This document shows, one piece after another, positions 47,721 through 55,628 of a stretch of DNA of 64,000 nucleotides (its first letter is position 1; every line of letters starts with the position of its first letter). Under the pieces are notes generated by a model, which was not told where the DNA came from, did not search any database, and saw only the letters and a list, made by a program, of their open reading frames with translations. Both the position numbers and the translations under genes were made by a program. Where the stretch lies: NCBI RefSeq assembly GCF_000526775.1, contig NZ_JAGS01000001.1:1550001-1614000 (forward strand), in the 5' to 3' direction. This DNA is from Ruminococcus albus AD2013 (GTDB lineage: Bacteria; Bacillota; Clostridia; Oscillospirales; Ruminococcaceae).

Positions 47721-49042
47721 CAAAGCTCACCTCCTGCCACGGCAGCCGTGTACTTTCTGACAAATTCGTCAGCCTTGCCCTCGCCGCCCTCTTCGCGGCG
47801 GTTGACTGACATAAGTATCTCTTCCATCGATTTCTTCCCGAAAAATCCGTAAGACTTTTCTCTCGCACCATAGTAAGCAAGTCTGCCTGTACGGTTTGCG
47901 TCCTTTGCAACAACTATCACATCATCAAAAAGGTCAGCCACACGGTCGGGAGTATGGGTTATAACTATTACTATCTTTCCGCTGTCCGCAATAGCACGAA
48001 GCTTCTCAAAAAGCGCTCTCGCCATTACTCCGTCAAGTCCCGAATCGGGCTCGTCCAATATAAAAAGTGTAGGGTCTGAAATATACTCTATCGCAATGGA
48101 AAGCCTTTTACGCTGACCGCCCGAAAGCTTGTCCACAAGACTGCTTTTAACAGGCGTAAGTCCGAAAGTATCCAGAACATCGTTTATCCTGTCCCGCCTT
48201 ACATCGCCTTTCATATCTGATGGAAGTCTGAGCAGAGCCGCATCCGACAGGGTTCGGTATACCGTGTCACTTCCGCGTACAAGGTCCTGCTGAGGTACAA
48301 ATCCGATATCGTACTTCATGCTTTTATAGTCCTTATAGACGTTGCTTCCCGCCAGCGTTATAACAGCCTTAGCCTTCTCATATCCCGTCACAGCATTGAG
48401 AAAAGTAGTCTTTCCCGAACCGGAACCGCCCAGCAGAAGCACCATATGCCCCTTGGGTATGCTGAGGTGTATATCCCTGAGAAGTACCTTTCTCTGCAAA
48501 AAATTCATAGCCGTCCGCTTTGTTATGTTTATCGAAAGACCCTCATCAAGAGATTCAGCTTCAAGTCCGCTGACCTCGGGGGCAGCTTCTTCCTCGTCAA
48601 AGGGATAGCCCTCCGCTGTTTTGAACCTCTTTGAACAGCCCCACAGCAGCGCACAAAGACACCTCAGTATCAGCCATGGTATTACCCACAGCCTGTTCCG
48701 CCCGAAAGCATCTGCAAGCCCGAAATATACACGTATGCTGTATATCACACACGGTATCATCATAAGCATCAGCAAAAACATTGATATCATGCTTTGCAGG
48801 CTGTTAGGCTTAAACATACATATCGTCGTTATCATTACAACGATACCCAGACTTATAAGAGCCAGCGAGCGTCCTTCCTGTACTCTGCCCGCGCATTTGC
48901 CCATTCGGTCGTGTCTCAGAAAAGGTATGAACGCCAGCCAGGGACGTCTGCCGCATTTTTTGAATATCCCGTACGCACCTATCATTTCGATGATCTCGGA
49001 TATCGCAATTGCGGCAATTATGGTATTTTTATACTCCATCAT
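47720..49042 (-). CDS. ABCG-like ATPase with an N-terminal four-helix membrane domain
   Basis: 440 residues. The first ~150 have about four membrane helices and the motif KKCGRRPWLAFIPFLRHDRMG, like the small DUF5684-type membrane proteins. The ATPase (~175-440) has Walker A GGSGSGKT (205-212), signature LSGGQRKR (306-313) and Walker B LFILDEPDSGLD. The order, small membrane domain then ATPase, is unusual because ABCG proteins normally carry their own permease C-terminally; here that permease is the next gene. The ATG overlaps the adenosine deaminase stop by 4 bases, so the three genes are translated together. Confidence 0.85.
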   Translation of the reverse strand: MMEYKNTIIAAIAISEIIEMIGAYGIFKKCGRRPWLAFIPFLRHDRMGKCAGRVQEGRSLALISLGIVVMITTICMFKPNSLQSMISMFLLMLMMIPCVIYSIRVYFGLADAFGRNRLWVIPWLILRCLCALLWGCSKRFKTAEGYPFDEEEAAPEVSGLEAESLDEGLSINITKRTAMNFLQRKVLLRDIHLSIPKGHMVLLLGGSGSGKTTFLNAVTGYEKAKAVITLAGSNVYKDYKSMKYDIGFVPQQDLVRGSDTVYRTLSDAALLRLPSDMKGDVRRDRINDVLDTFGLTPVKSSLVDKLSGGQRKRLSIAIEYISDPTLFILDEPDSGLDGVMARALFEKLRAIADSGKIVIVITHTPDRVADLFDDVIVVAKDANRTGRLAYYGAREKSYGFFGKKSMEEILMSVNRREEGGEGKADEFVRKYTAAVAGGEL

Positions 49043-50049
49043 TTTTCATTCACCCCCGGGGCGATCTGATCTCTGAGCATTTTTTTGATATCTTCGGCTG
49101 CAAAAGAAGCATCAGCCGCATTAAGCAGAACTTGACGCTTCTGCTCCGCAGTCAGTCCAAAACGACGCTCCATATACCTGAATTCTGCCGCGATATCGGT
49201 ACGCTCGATTGCAGGGTCATCGGTGTTTATAGTAACTTTTATACCGCGTCTGAGATATTCCGTAAAGGGATAATTTTCCATATCCTCCACCGCATGGGTC
49301 AGCCTGTTGCTGTTAGGGCACATCTCCAGAGGTATGCCGCGTTCGGCGATCATAGATACCAGCTCAGGGTCTTCGTATATCCTTACCCCGTGACCGATAC
49401 GCGCCGCACCGAATTCTATCGCTTTTCTGACGCTCTTCGCACCGTCTGCTTCTCCTGCGTGTATCGTGAAAGGCACACCGCTTTCCCGCACTTTAGCAAA
49501 AAGCTCCGCAAAATTCTCCGTCGGAAAAAGTCCCTCCGCACCTGCAAGGTCAAGAGCGCATACTCCTTTACCGAGATATTCCTCCGCCAGTTCAGCCGTT
49601 TCAAGATTTTTTTCTTCTATACCCTCGCCCCGCATACAGCAGAGTATCAGCCCTGTTTTTAATTCACTGCGCGAAAGTCCTTTGATGACAGCCTTTACAG
49701 CGTCGCGCTGAGTAAGTTCTTTCTCACAGTGCAGCTGCGGCGCAAACCTTACTTCGGCATAGATCACGCCCTGTTCACGCATTTTCTCAGCCACCAGGAA
49801 TGCGCACTCCTCCAAAGCTTCAGCCGTCTGCAAAAGCTTCAGCGGAAGTTCAAAACATTCAAGGAACTCGTTGAGATCCTTGCAATCATCACCCACCGAA
49901 AGCAGTTTTTCAAGTGCTTCACCCTCGGCAGGCAGTTCTATCCCCTGCATATCAGCAAGATGCTTCGCTATATCAGAAGTTACAGCCCCATCAAGATGAA
50001 GATGAAGGTCTATATACTTATCCGGAAATATCCTTTCAGTTTTTCCCAT
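49039..50049 (-). CDS. add: Adenosine deaminase
   Basis: 336 residues with AAAGGGAG before the ATG. Zinc and catalytic residues are in place: His16 and His18 (DLHLHLDG), the HAGEADG block with the third His and catalytic Glu, HGVRIYEDPEL, and NTDDP with the final Asp pair. It converts adenosine (and deoxyadenosine) to inosine in purine salvage, in the cytoplasm. It heads an operon with an ABCG-like transporter, and its stop overlaps the ATPase start. That raises the possibility that the transporter handles nucleosides, though ABCG-type pumps usually export. Confidence 0.95.
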   Translation of the reverse strand: MGKTERIFPDKYIDLHLHLDGAVTSDIAKHLADMQGIELPAEGEALEKLLSVGDDCKDLNEFLECFELPLKLLQTAEALEECAFLVAEKMREQGVIYAEVRFAPQLHCEKELTQRDAVKAVIKGLSRSELKTGLILCCMRGEGIEEKNLETAELAEEYLGKGVCALDLAGAEGLFPTENFAELFAKVRESGVPFTIHAGEADGAKSVRKAIEFGAARIGHGVRIYEDPELVSMIAERGIPLEMCPNSNRLTHAVEDMENYPFTEYLRRGIKVTINTDDPAIERTDIAAEFRYMERRFGLTAEQKRQVLLNAADASFAAEDIKKMLRDQIAPGVNEK

Positions 50050-50094
50050 TTAAATGACTCCCTTTCATTAGTTAAAACAAATGTCATTTATTAT

Positions 50095-50123
50095 ATTGTA
50101 CTACCACTTTCAAGGTTTGTCAA
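50095..50123 (-). promoter_or_regulatory. Sigma-A promoter of the add operon
   Basis: On the minus strand TTGACA (50123-50118), 17-bp spacer, TACAAT (50100-50095). Confidence 0.8.
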
Positions 50124-50157
50124 CACAGTTTTTGCTCATTGTTACCAAATATTAAGA

Positions 50158-50186
50158 TTGACTTGCTATAATGCTTGTGCTATAAT
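50158..50186 (+). promoter_or_regulatory. Sigma-A promoter of the alpha/beta hydrolase gene
   Basis: TTGACT (50158-50163), 17-bp spacer, TATAAT (50181-50186); divergent from the add promoter. Confidence 0.8.
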
Positions 50187-50223
50187 CATTATATCATCAA
50201 CACACCGAAAGGAGATAACTTAT

Positions 50224-50766
50224 ATGAAACTATGTGTACTTTTCCCCGGCATAGGCTATCACTGTGAAAAGCCCCTGCTTTATTATCCGGCAAAACTCGC
50301 CAAAAGCAAGGGCTATGATGTGATACCTCTTAAATTTTCGGGGTTCGATAACTCAGCAAAGGGCAACGAAGAAAAAATGTCCCGCGCGGCAGGGCACGCT
50401 ATTGCCCTCGCCGCGGAACAGCTTTCCGATATCGATTTTTCTCAGTACGAAAAAGTAGTATTCATCGGCAAAAGCATAGGCACGATAGCCTGCCTTGCTT
50501 ACCGCGAAACATCGGGCGTCAATGCCTCCTGCATACTGCTGACACCTCTTGAAATGACTTTCGATAGCCTTTCTCACCGCTGTACAGCTTTCCACGGCAC
50601 TGCCGACCAATGGGCAGAAACCGAAGCTATCCGCAAGCTTTGCAGAAAGCATTTAGTCCCCCTGCATGAGTATGAAAACGCTAACCATTCCCTCGAAACA
50701 GGCGATACTTTCACCGATATCCGAACCGTACTTGATGTTACCGAAAAAATAGCCGAATTGCTCTGA
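50224..50766 (+). CDS. Small alpha/beta hydrolase
   Basis: 180 residues from the ATG at 50224 with AAAGGAG upstream; the open frame extends 165 codons further but those are antisense to add. The nucleophile elbow is GKSIG (Ser ~80), and ENANHSLETGD near residue 159 supplies the His; CILLTPLEMTF separates them. The small size fits serine hydrolases/thioesterases of the dienelactone-like or DUF-type lipase groups. Cytoplasmic, substrate unknown. Convergent with the phosphonate operon, with only 2 bp between the stops. Confidence 0.8.
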   Translation: MKLCVLFPGIGYHCEKPLLYYPAKLAKSKGYDVIPLKFSGFDNSAKGNEEKMSRAAGHAIALAAEQLSDIDFSQYEKVVFIGKSIGTIACLAYRETSGVNASCILLTPLEMTFDSLSHRCTAFHGTADQWAETEAIRKLCRKHLVPLHEYENANHSLETGDTFTDIRTVLDVTEKIAELL

Positions 50767-50768
50767 TA

Positions 50769-51890
50769 TCATACCTTTGCAAGATGTGCCATGAAATGCT
50801 CCTTGTTTTCAATAGCAGTGGTTGTGGGTCTGCCCAGATCATCGCGGGCCCCCAATGCACATTTCACCTCGATGAATGTCAGCCCACTGCCATCACGGGC
50901 TTCTGCAAGCGCTTTGTCAAGGTCATCATAATTCTCCGCCGCGAACACCCTGCCGTAACCGCAGGCACGGGCTATACCTGTTATATCCGCCGTCCCCGCA
51001 GCTGTCGGCAGTCCACCCACAGTCTCATGGGCAGAATTGTTTATCACGATATGCACAAGGTTATCGGGAGATATCTGCCCTGTTACCGCAAGACTTCCCA
51101 TGTGCATAAGCATTGAACCGTCGCCGTCTATGCACCAGACTTTTCTCTCCTTTTTATTAAGGGCTATCCCCAGTGCGATAGATGAAGTATGTCCCATTGA
51201 ACCAACCGTCAGGAAATCTCTGCTGTGCCCCTGACCATTCTGTTCTCTTATCTCAAATAGTTCACGGCTTGCTTTTCCCGTGGTGGATACTATCGGCTCA
51301 TCAGCGGTAAAGGATACTATATGCCTTATGACTTCCTCTCTGGACATGGCATAGCTGTTTTTATAGGATATTTTCTTCTCATAGGTGAGTGCGCCTTTTC
51401 GTATAACAAAGGCTGCCTGTCTGCCCTCTGAAAAGGCTTTTTCAAACTCCGCAAAAGCGCCGCGCACTTCATCTTCCGTGGTATCCCTGCTTATAACGAA
51501 ACTTTCTATATCCATATCTTCAAGCAGTTTCAGCGTTACTTCTCCCTGATATATGTGCTGTGGTTCATCATGAACTCCCGGTTCTCCACGCCAGCCTATT
51601 ATGAAAAGCATTGGTATAGCGTATACCTTTCTGTTAAGCAGGCTTGCGGCAGGATTGATGATATTCCCCTCCCCCGAATTCTGCATATACACCACAGGCA
51701 CTTTCCCCGTGGCAAGATGATATCCCGCGGCTAAGGCGGTACAGTTGCCCTCGTTTGCCGCTATTATATGGTGTGCGGGGTCGGTGGAATAAGTATCCAT
51801 AAGATAGTCGCAAAGCGGTCTTAAAAGGCTGTCAGGTACTCCTGTATAGAAGTCTGCGCCTATTATACGATCAAGTATTTTAACGTCCAT
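50769..51890 (-). CDS. aepY: Phosphonopyruvate decarboxylase
   Basis: 373 residues. Thiamine-diphosphate enzyme: the N-terminal part has the activating Glu in NEGNCTALAAGYHLATGK and the substrate block YMQNSGEGNIINPAASL; the C-terminal part has the metal/cofactor motif GDGSMLMHMGSLA ending in NNSAHETVGG. It turns phosphonopyruvate into phosphonoacetaldehyde and so pulls the unfavourable mutase reaction forward. Its ATG lies inside the end of the PEP mutase gene (11-base overlap), which ties their translation. No transaminase or dehydrogenase for the aldehyde follows in this window. Confidence 0.93.
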   Translation of the reverse strand: MDVKILDRIIGADFYTGVPDSLLRPLCDYLMDTYSTDPAHHIIAANEGNCTALAAGYHLATGKVPVVYMQNSGEGNIINPAASLLNRKVYAIPMLFIIGWRGEPGVHDEPQHIYQGEVTLKLLEDMDIESFVISRDTTEDEVRGAFAEFEKAFSEGRQAAFVIRKGALTYEKKISYKNSYAMSREEVIRHIVSFTADEPIVSTTGKASRELFEIREQNGQGHSRDFLTVGSMGHTSSIALGIALNKKERKVWCIDGDGSMLMHMGSLAVTGQISPDNLVHIVINNSAHETVGGLPTAAGTADITGIARACGYGRVFAAENYDDLDKALAEARDGSGLTFIEVKCALGARDDLGRPTTTAIENKEHFMAHLAKV

Positions 51891-53919
51891 AATTATCTTC
51901 CTTTATATCATCGGGTATCAGCCTGATTATCTCCCCGAAGGGCATACATATATCATCACATTCCTGTGCGCGGTGATTTTTCAGTATCATTTCCGCCGCT
52001 TTTTTCATTGCGGGAAAACTGCTTCTTGTCAGCTGATTTGCATATATCACAACGTTCACGCCTCTCGCCTTGAATTCTTCCTCCGTAACAGAATCAAAAG
52101 CCGTAGGCACTACAACGATAGGAGTGTCAGCGTCCTGCGCTCTGAATTTTTCAACAAACTCAAAAACTTCGGCGGGGTCTTTTTTTCGGCTGTGTATCAT
52201 TATGGCATCAGCACCCGCTTCGGTGTAGGCAAAAGCCCTTTCAAGCGCGTCCTCAACACCTTTTTCAAGTATAAGACTTTCTATGCGTGCGCATATCATA
52301 AAATCGGAAGTCTTCTGCGCCCGCTTTCCCGCGTTTATCTTTGCACAGAAGTCCTTGATGTCAGCCTGTGTCTGTACGACTTCATTTCCGAAAAGGCTGT
52401 TCTTTTTCAGACCTGTCTTGTCCTCGATCACCACCATTGATACGCCCATTCGTTCCAATGTACGTACATTATACACAAAGTGTTCTGTCAGTCCCCCCGT
52501 ATCGCCGTCGAATATTATGGGCTTGGTAGTTACTTCCATTATCTCATCAACAGTCCTGTATCGGCTGGTCATATCCACAAGCTCGATATCTGGCTTGCCC
52601 CTCGCAGTAGAATCACAGAGAGAGCTTATCCACATGGCATCAAACTGCCTTGCACCGCCATTTTCGTATACCACAGTCTTTTCCGCTATCAGACCCGTAA
52701 GTCCACTGTGGGCTTCTATTGCAGTCACAATCCCTTTGATGGAAAGCATCTTTTTCAGCCTGCTTCGCCTGATAGCGGGTGTGGAAAGTTCAGCCAGAGA
52801 ACGCCGTTCCAACTCGATATATTTTTCATCATAAGCATAAGGATACTCCACAAGTCTGCCGCCGTATTCTTTCAGCAGGGCAATAGTTTCCTCACGGACT
52901 GTACGCTGTACACCGCTTCTCCAGTCATCTCCGTGTACAACGATATCGGGGCGCAAACGCATGATATTCTCCCTGTAAGAAAGTTCCTGCTGATCTACCA
53001 CGCGGGATACTCCGCTTATGTTCTCGAACATCGTCTTTCGTTCCTCAAAAGGCAAAAGCGGAAACCGCTTGTATCCCGCAACAGCTGCATCTGAAAGCAC
53101 ACCTATGGTCAGCCTGCCAAGGTTTGCGGCTTTTCTGATTATGGCGATATGTCCGCTGTGAATAACATCGGTTGAGAAGCACATATAAACGCTTCTGTGT
53201 TTTATGCTATCCAGTTTTCGGGACACTTCTTCAAGATCATCGGCGTTATCTATCTCACTGCAAAGCAGTTCACCCACATCAAGGGGACGTATCTCGCACT
53301 CACACGATATCTCGTTCAGGGCTTTCTCCGCATAGCAGGTGCGCTTTTCATCAATACCGCTTTCGCAGTAGGCTATGATATTATCAAGCCATGTGCGGAA
53401 GTCTTGCTTCGTCAGCTTATAAAGGGGCTGTGCAGCCGCGGCGTTATTAAAAAATTCAATGCCGACTTTGACTATCTTCCCATCTTCAATTACAGCTTTG
53501 AAGTCCTTTTCGGGCAATGGCGCAGATGCCGATACCGTCATGCAGCTGCCCTCATGGGCTATGACTTCATCGAGAACAAGGCTGTCAAAAACCAGGTCAC
53601 CGTGCATAAGTATTATATCGTCATCGAGAATATGTCTTGCAAGGTATATCGACCATATATAGTTTGTCTTATCAAACTCATCATTGCGTACAAAGGTGAT
53701 ATCAAGTGGCATATCAAGGCTTCTGACGTAGTCTTCCAGCACCTCTCCCAGATATCCCGTGGTTATCACCACATTTTTAAGCCCCGCCGAGACCGCAAGG
53801 GCAAGCTGTCGGCTGAGGATAGTTTCACCAGCGGATATCTCCGTCATGCACTTCGGGTGACTGTCGGTGATATCGCCCATGCGTGAACCTCTGCCCGAAT
53901 CAAGTATAAGCAGTGTCAT
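51880..53919 (-). CDS. aepX: Three-domain nucleotidyltransferase-cytidylyltransferase-PEP mutase
   Basis: 679 residues. Residues 1-~235 are a sugar-nucleotidyltransferase-like domain (LDSGRGSRMG glycine loop, HPKCMTEI, LMHGDLVF), like PntC-type phosphonate cytidylyltransferases. Residues ~241-390 are a second, HxGH-type cytidylyltransferase (STDVIHSGH at 249-257, later STPAIRRSRL). Residues ~395-660 are PEP mutase with DGDTGG (471-476) and the diagnostic EDKTGLKKNSLFG (499-511). The mutase makes phosphonopyruvate from PEP; the two transferases suggest the finished phosphonate is activated with CMP for transfer to a lipid or polysaccharide. Overlaps aepY by 11 bases. Confidence 0.92.
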   Translation of the reverse strand: MTLLILDSGRGSRMGDITDSHPKCMTEISAGETILSRQLALAVSAGLKNVVITTGYLGEVLEDYVRSLDMPLDITFVRNDEFDKTNYIWSIYLARHILDDDIILMHGDLVFDSLVLDEVIAHEGSCMTVSASAPLPEKDFKAVIEDGKIVKVGIEFFNNAAAAQPLYKLTKQDFRTWLDNIIAYCESGIDEKRTCYAEKALNEISCECEIRPLDVGELLCSEIDNADDLEEVSRKLDSIKHRSVYMCFSTDVIHSGHIAIIRKAANLGRLTIGVLSDAAVAGYKRFPLLPFEERKTMFENISGVSRVVDQQELSYRENIMRLRPDIVVHGDDWRSGVQRTVREETIALLKEYGGRLVEYPYAYDEKYIELERRSLAELSTPAIRRSRLKKMLSIKGIVTAIEAHSGLTGLIAEKTVVYENGGARQFDAMWISSLCDSTARGKPDIELVDMTSRYRTVDEIMEVTTKPIIFDGDTGGLTEHFVYNVRTLERMGVSMVVIEDKTGLKKNSLFGNEVVQTQADIKDFCAKINAGKRAQKTSDFMICARIESLILEKGVEDALERAFAYTEAGADAIMIHSRKKDPAEVFEFVEKFRAQDADTPIVVVPTAFDSVTEEEFKARGVNVVIYANQLTRSSFPAMKKAAEMILKNHRAQECDDICMPFGEIIRLIPDDIKEDNYGR

Positions 53920-53933
53920 ATATTCTCTCCGTC

Positions 53934-54128
53934 TTATTTTGCAAACTCAGCGATATCCTCGTCGGATATCTCCGCACCCGTATCCCAGCCCTTTTTATAG
54001 GCGGTCATATCGGGTATCTTCACACTCCTGCCATCATCGAGGATAAGTGTTACCATTGGTTCTTCGCCCTCTGCAAAGCCCTCACATCCGTTATCGGGTT
54101 CGATGAGGTCGGTTATTTTATGCATCAT
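53934..54128 (-). CDS. Small acidic hypothetical protein leading the phosphonate operon
   Basis: 64 residues, GGGAGAG before a double ATG (54128/54125). It contains a beta-hairpin-like EPMVTLILDDGRSVKIPD and an acidic helical tail (GAEISDEDIAEFAK). No family recognised. It ends 14 bp before the PEP mutase gene and has the operon promoter in front of it, so it is co-expressed with the phosphonate genes. It could be an accessory or carrier-like protein; no phosphopantetheine Ser motif is visible. Confidence 0.65.
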   Translation of the reverse strand: MMHKITDLIEPDNGCEGFAEGEEPMVTLILDDGRSVKIPDMTAYKKGWDTGAEISDEDIAEFAK

Positions 54129-54172
54129 GAATGATCTCTCCCTATGAAAATTTTGTTCATAACTTCTACATT

Positions 54173-54201
54173 ATGATAGCACATAATTGTCAAAAAATCA
54201 A
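54173..54201 (-). promoter_or_regulatory. Promoter of the phosphonate operon
   Basis: On the minus strand TTGATT (54201-54196), 17-bp spacer, TATCAT (54178-54173) with an extended TGC. Confidence 0.65.
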
Positions 54202-54247
54202 GGGCGGAAAGTGTGTGCTGTGTGTTGATGGCAGGTAATATTTCAGA

Positions 54248-54295
54248 CAAAAACATCCCCTGTTATTCAGCGTTACTGCTGTTACACAGGGGATG
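54248..54295 (-). terminator. Rho-independent terminator of the CDF gene
   Basis: CATCCCCTGT (54254-54263) pairs with ACAGGGGATG (54286-54295); the minus strand continues TTTTTGTC. Confidence 0.85.
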
Positions 54296-54302
54296 ATTAT
54301 TT

Positions 54303-55427
54303 CTATTCTTCAGAGAAATCTGTATCAAGAGCGATCTGGAGTTTATGATTGGGAAAAGCTTTTTGTACATCAGCTTTTATACTTTTATATACTTCACCGC
54401 GGTCTTTGGCATCGAAGCTTACTACCACATCAAAGCGGATAGTATCGGTCTCCTTGGTAAGATAAAAACCGTGCATCTGCAATACATGGTCGTGAGAGAA
54501 AACTATCTCGCGGACTTTCTCCTCTACCGCTTTTGCCTCTTCGTCCTTAGTGTTGACAGAGTACACACCTACTGCTGTGAGTATCACCCTGTGTTCTCTG
54601 TTCACGGCTATCTGTATCTCCCTGATAAGGCGGTCTATCCTGTCAGCCGAAAAAGTGTCGGGTACTTCAATATGGATAGAACCGTTCCATGCATCGGGAC
54701 CGTAGTTGTTCAACACAAGGTCGTAAGCGCCCTGCACTCCGTCGAATTCGGTGACGGTCTTCTTGATGCTTGCCGCAAGTTCAGGATCACTGCGTTCACC
54801 GAGAATACGTGACATGGTATCTTTCAGCATCTCGATGCCCGACTTGATTATTACAAGGGATATGACAGCACCCAGCCAAGCTTCAAGCGAAAGCCCGGTG
54901 ACCATGAAAATTATAGCGGCAACAAGGGTCGATGCGGATATAACAGAATCGAGAGTAGCGTCCTCGCCCGAATTTATCAGCGAATCAGAGTTGACCTTTT
55001 CGCCAACGCTTTTTACATATCTGCCCAGAACTATCTTGACTGCTACCGCAACACCTACTATTATAAGGGATACAAAGTTATAATCAGGGGTAGCAGGCTT
55101 GATTATCTTCTTCACGGATTCAACGAATGAAGTTATGCCCGCATAGAGAACTATCACCGATATCAGCATAGCACTGAGATACTCTATACGCCCGTAGCCA
55201 AAAGGATGTTTCTTGTCGGGCTGACGACCTGCAAGCTTTGTGCCGATTATGGTTATCAGCGAACTTCCCGCATCGGAGATATTGTTTACTGCATCTAGTA
55301 CGATAGCTATTGAGTGGGTCAGAGCACCTATCACTGCTTTGAAAGCGGCAAGGAAGACGTTTGCTACTATCCCTGTTATGCTTGTGCGTACTATTACCTT
55401 ACTTCGGTTATCTGTATCCTGAGTCAT
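54303..55427 (-). CDS. Cation diffusion facilitator transporter
   Basis: 374 residues. Six membrane helices in the first ~210 residues; the metal site is visible in VLDAVNNISDAGSS (N-D type rather than H-D, helix 2) and SGEDATLDSVISAS (helix 5). Asn and Asp at these places are typical of Mn2+/Fe2+-preferring CDF proteins rather than Zn2+ ones. The C-terminal ~100-residue cytoplasmic domain is the usual dimerisation part and a further ~70-residue extension follows. It would expel a divalent metal in exchange for protons. The 49-residue gene 24 bp upstream on the same strand may be co-transcribed. Confidence 0.88.
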   Translation of the reverse strand: MTQDTDNRSKVIVRTSITGIVANVFLAAFKAVIGALTHSIAIVLDAVNNISDAGSSLITIIGTKLAGRQPDKKHPFGYGRIEYLSAMLISVIVLYAGITSFVESVKKIIKPATPDYNFVSLIIVGVAVAVKIVLGRYVKSVGEKVNSDSLINSGEDATLDSVISASTLVAAIIFMVTGLSLEAWLGAVISLVIIKSGIEMLKDTMSRILGERSDPELAASIKKTVTEFDGVQGAYDLVLNNYGPDAWNGSIHIEVPDTFSADRIDRLIREIQIAVNREHRVILTAVGVYSVNTKDEEAKAVEEKVREIVFSHDHVLQMHGFYLTKETDTIRFDVVVSFDAKDRGEVYKSIKADVQKAFPNHKLQIALDTDFSEE

Positions 55428-55451
55428 ATGCTCACGACCTTTCTTCGGAGA

Positions 55452-55601
55452 TCAGCTCCTTCGATTTTTGCACCAGAAATGCCACTTGGGTGCAGGTGGC
55501 ATGGGTTCATGCCTGATAAGTGCTTTTATCACCCGACGGTGAGTAAAACAACAGCATCCGACAGCTGCGATGACAACTAACAGAACAACAGTACCTTTCA
55601 T
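55452..55601 (-). CDS. Small Cys-rich single-pass membrane protein, 49 residues
   Basis: The ATG at 55601 is 8 bases after AAGGAGG. The product begins MKGTVVLLVVIAAVG, one membrane helix, followed at once by Cys-Cys-Cys-Phe, then a basic tail (HRRVIKALIRHEPMPPAPK) and a last Cys near the end. The strong ribosome site and clean frame support a real gene. It sits between a radical SAM gene and a metal transporter, so metal binding by the Cys cluster is plausible. I recognise no family. Confidence 0.6.
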   Translation of the reverse strand: MKGTVVLLVVIAAVGCCCFTHRRVIKALIRHEPMPPAPKWHFWCKNRRS

Positions 55602-55628
55602 GGTCATTTCCTCCTTATGATATATAGT

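Noticed and set aside
49729..50223. 165-codon upstream extension of the alpha/beta hydrolase
   Set aside because: It overlaps add on the other strand; promoter and ribosome site place the start at 50224.
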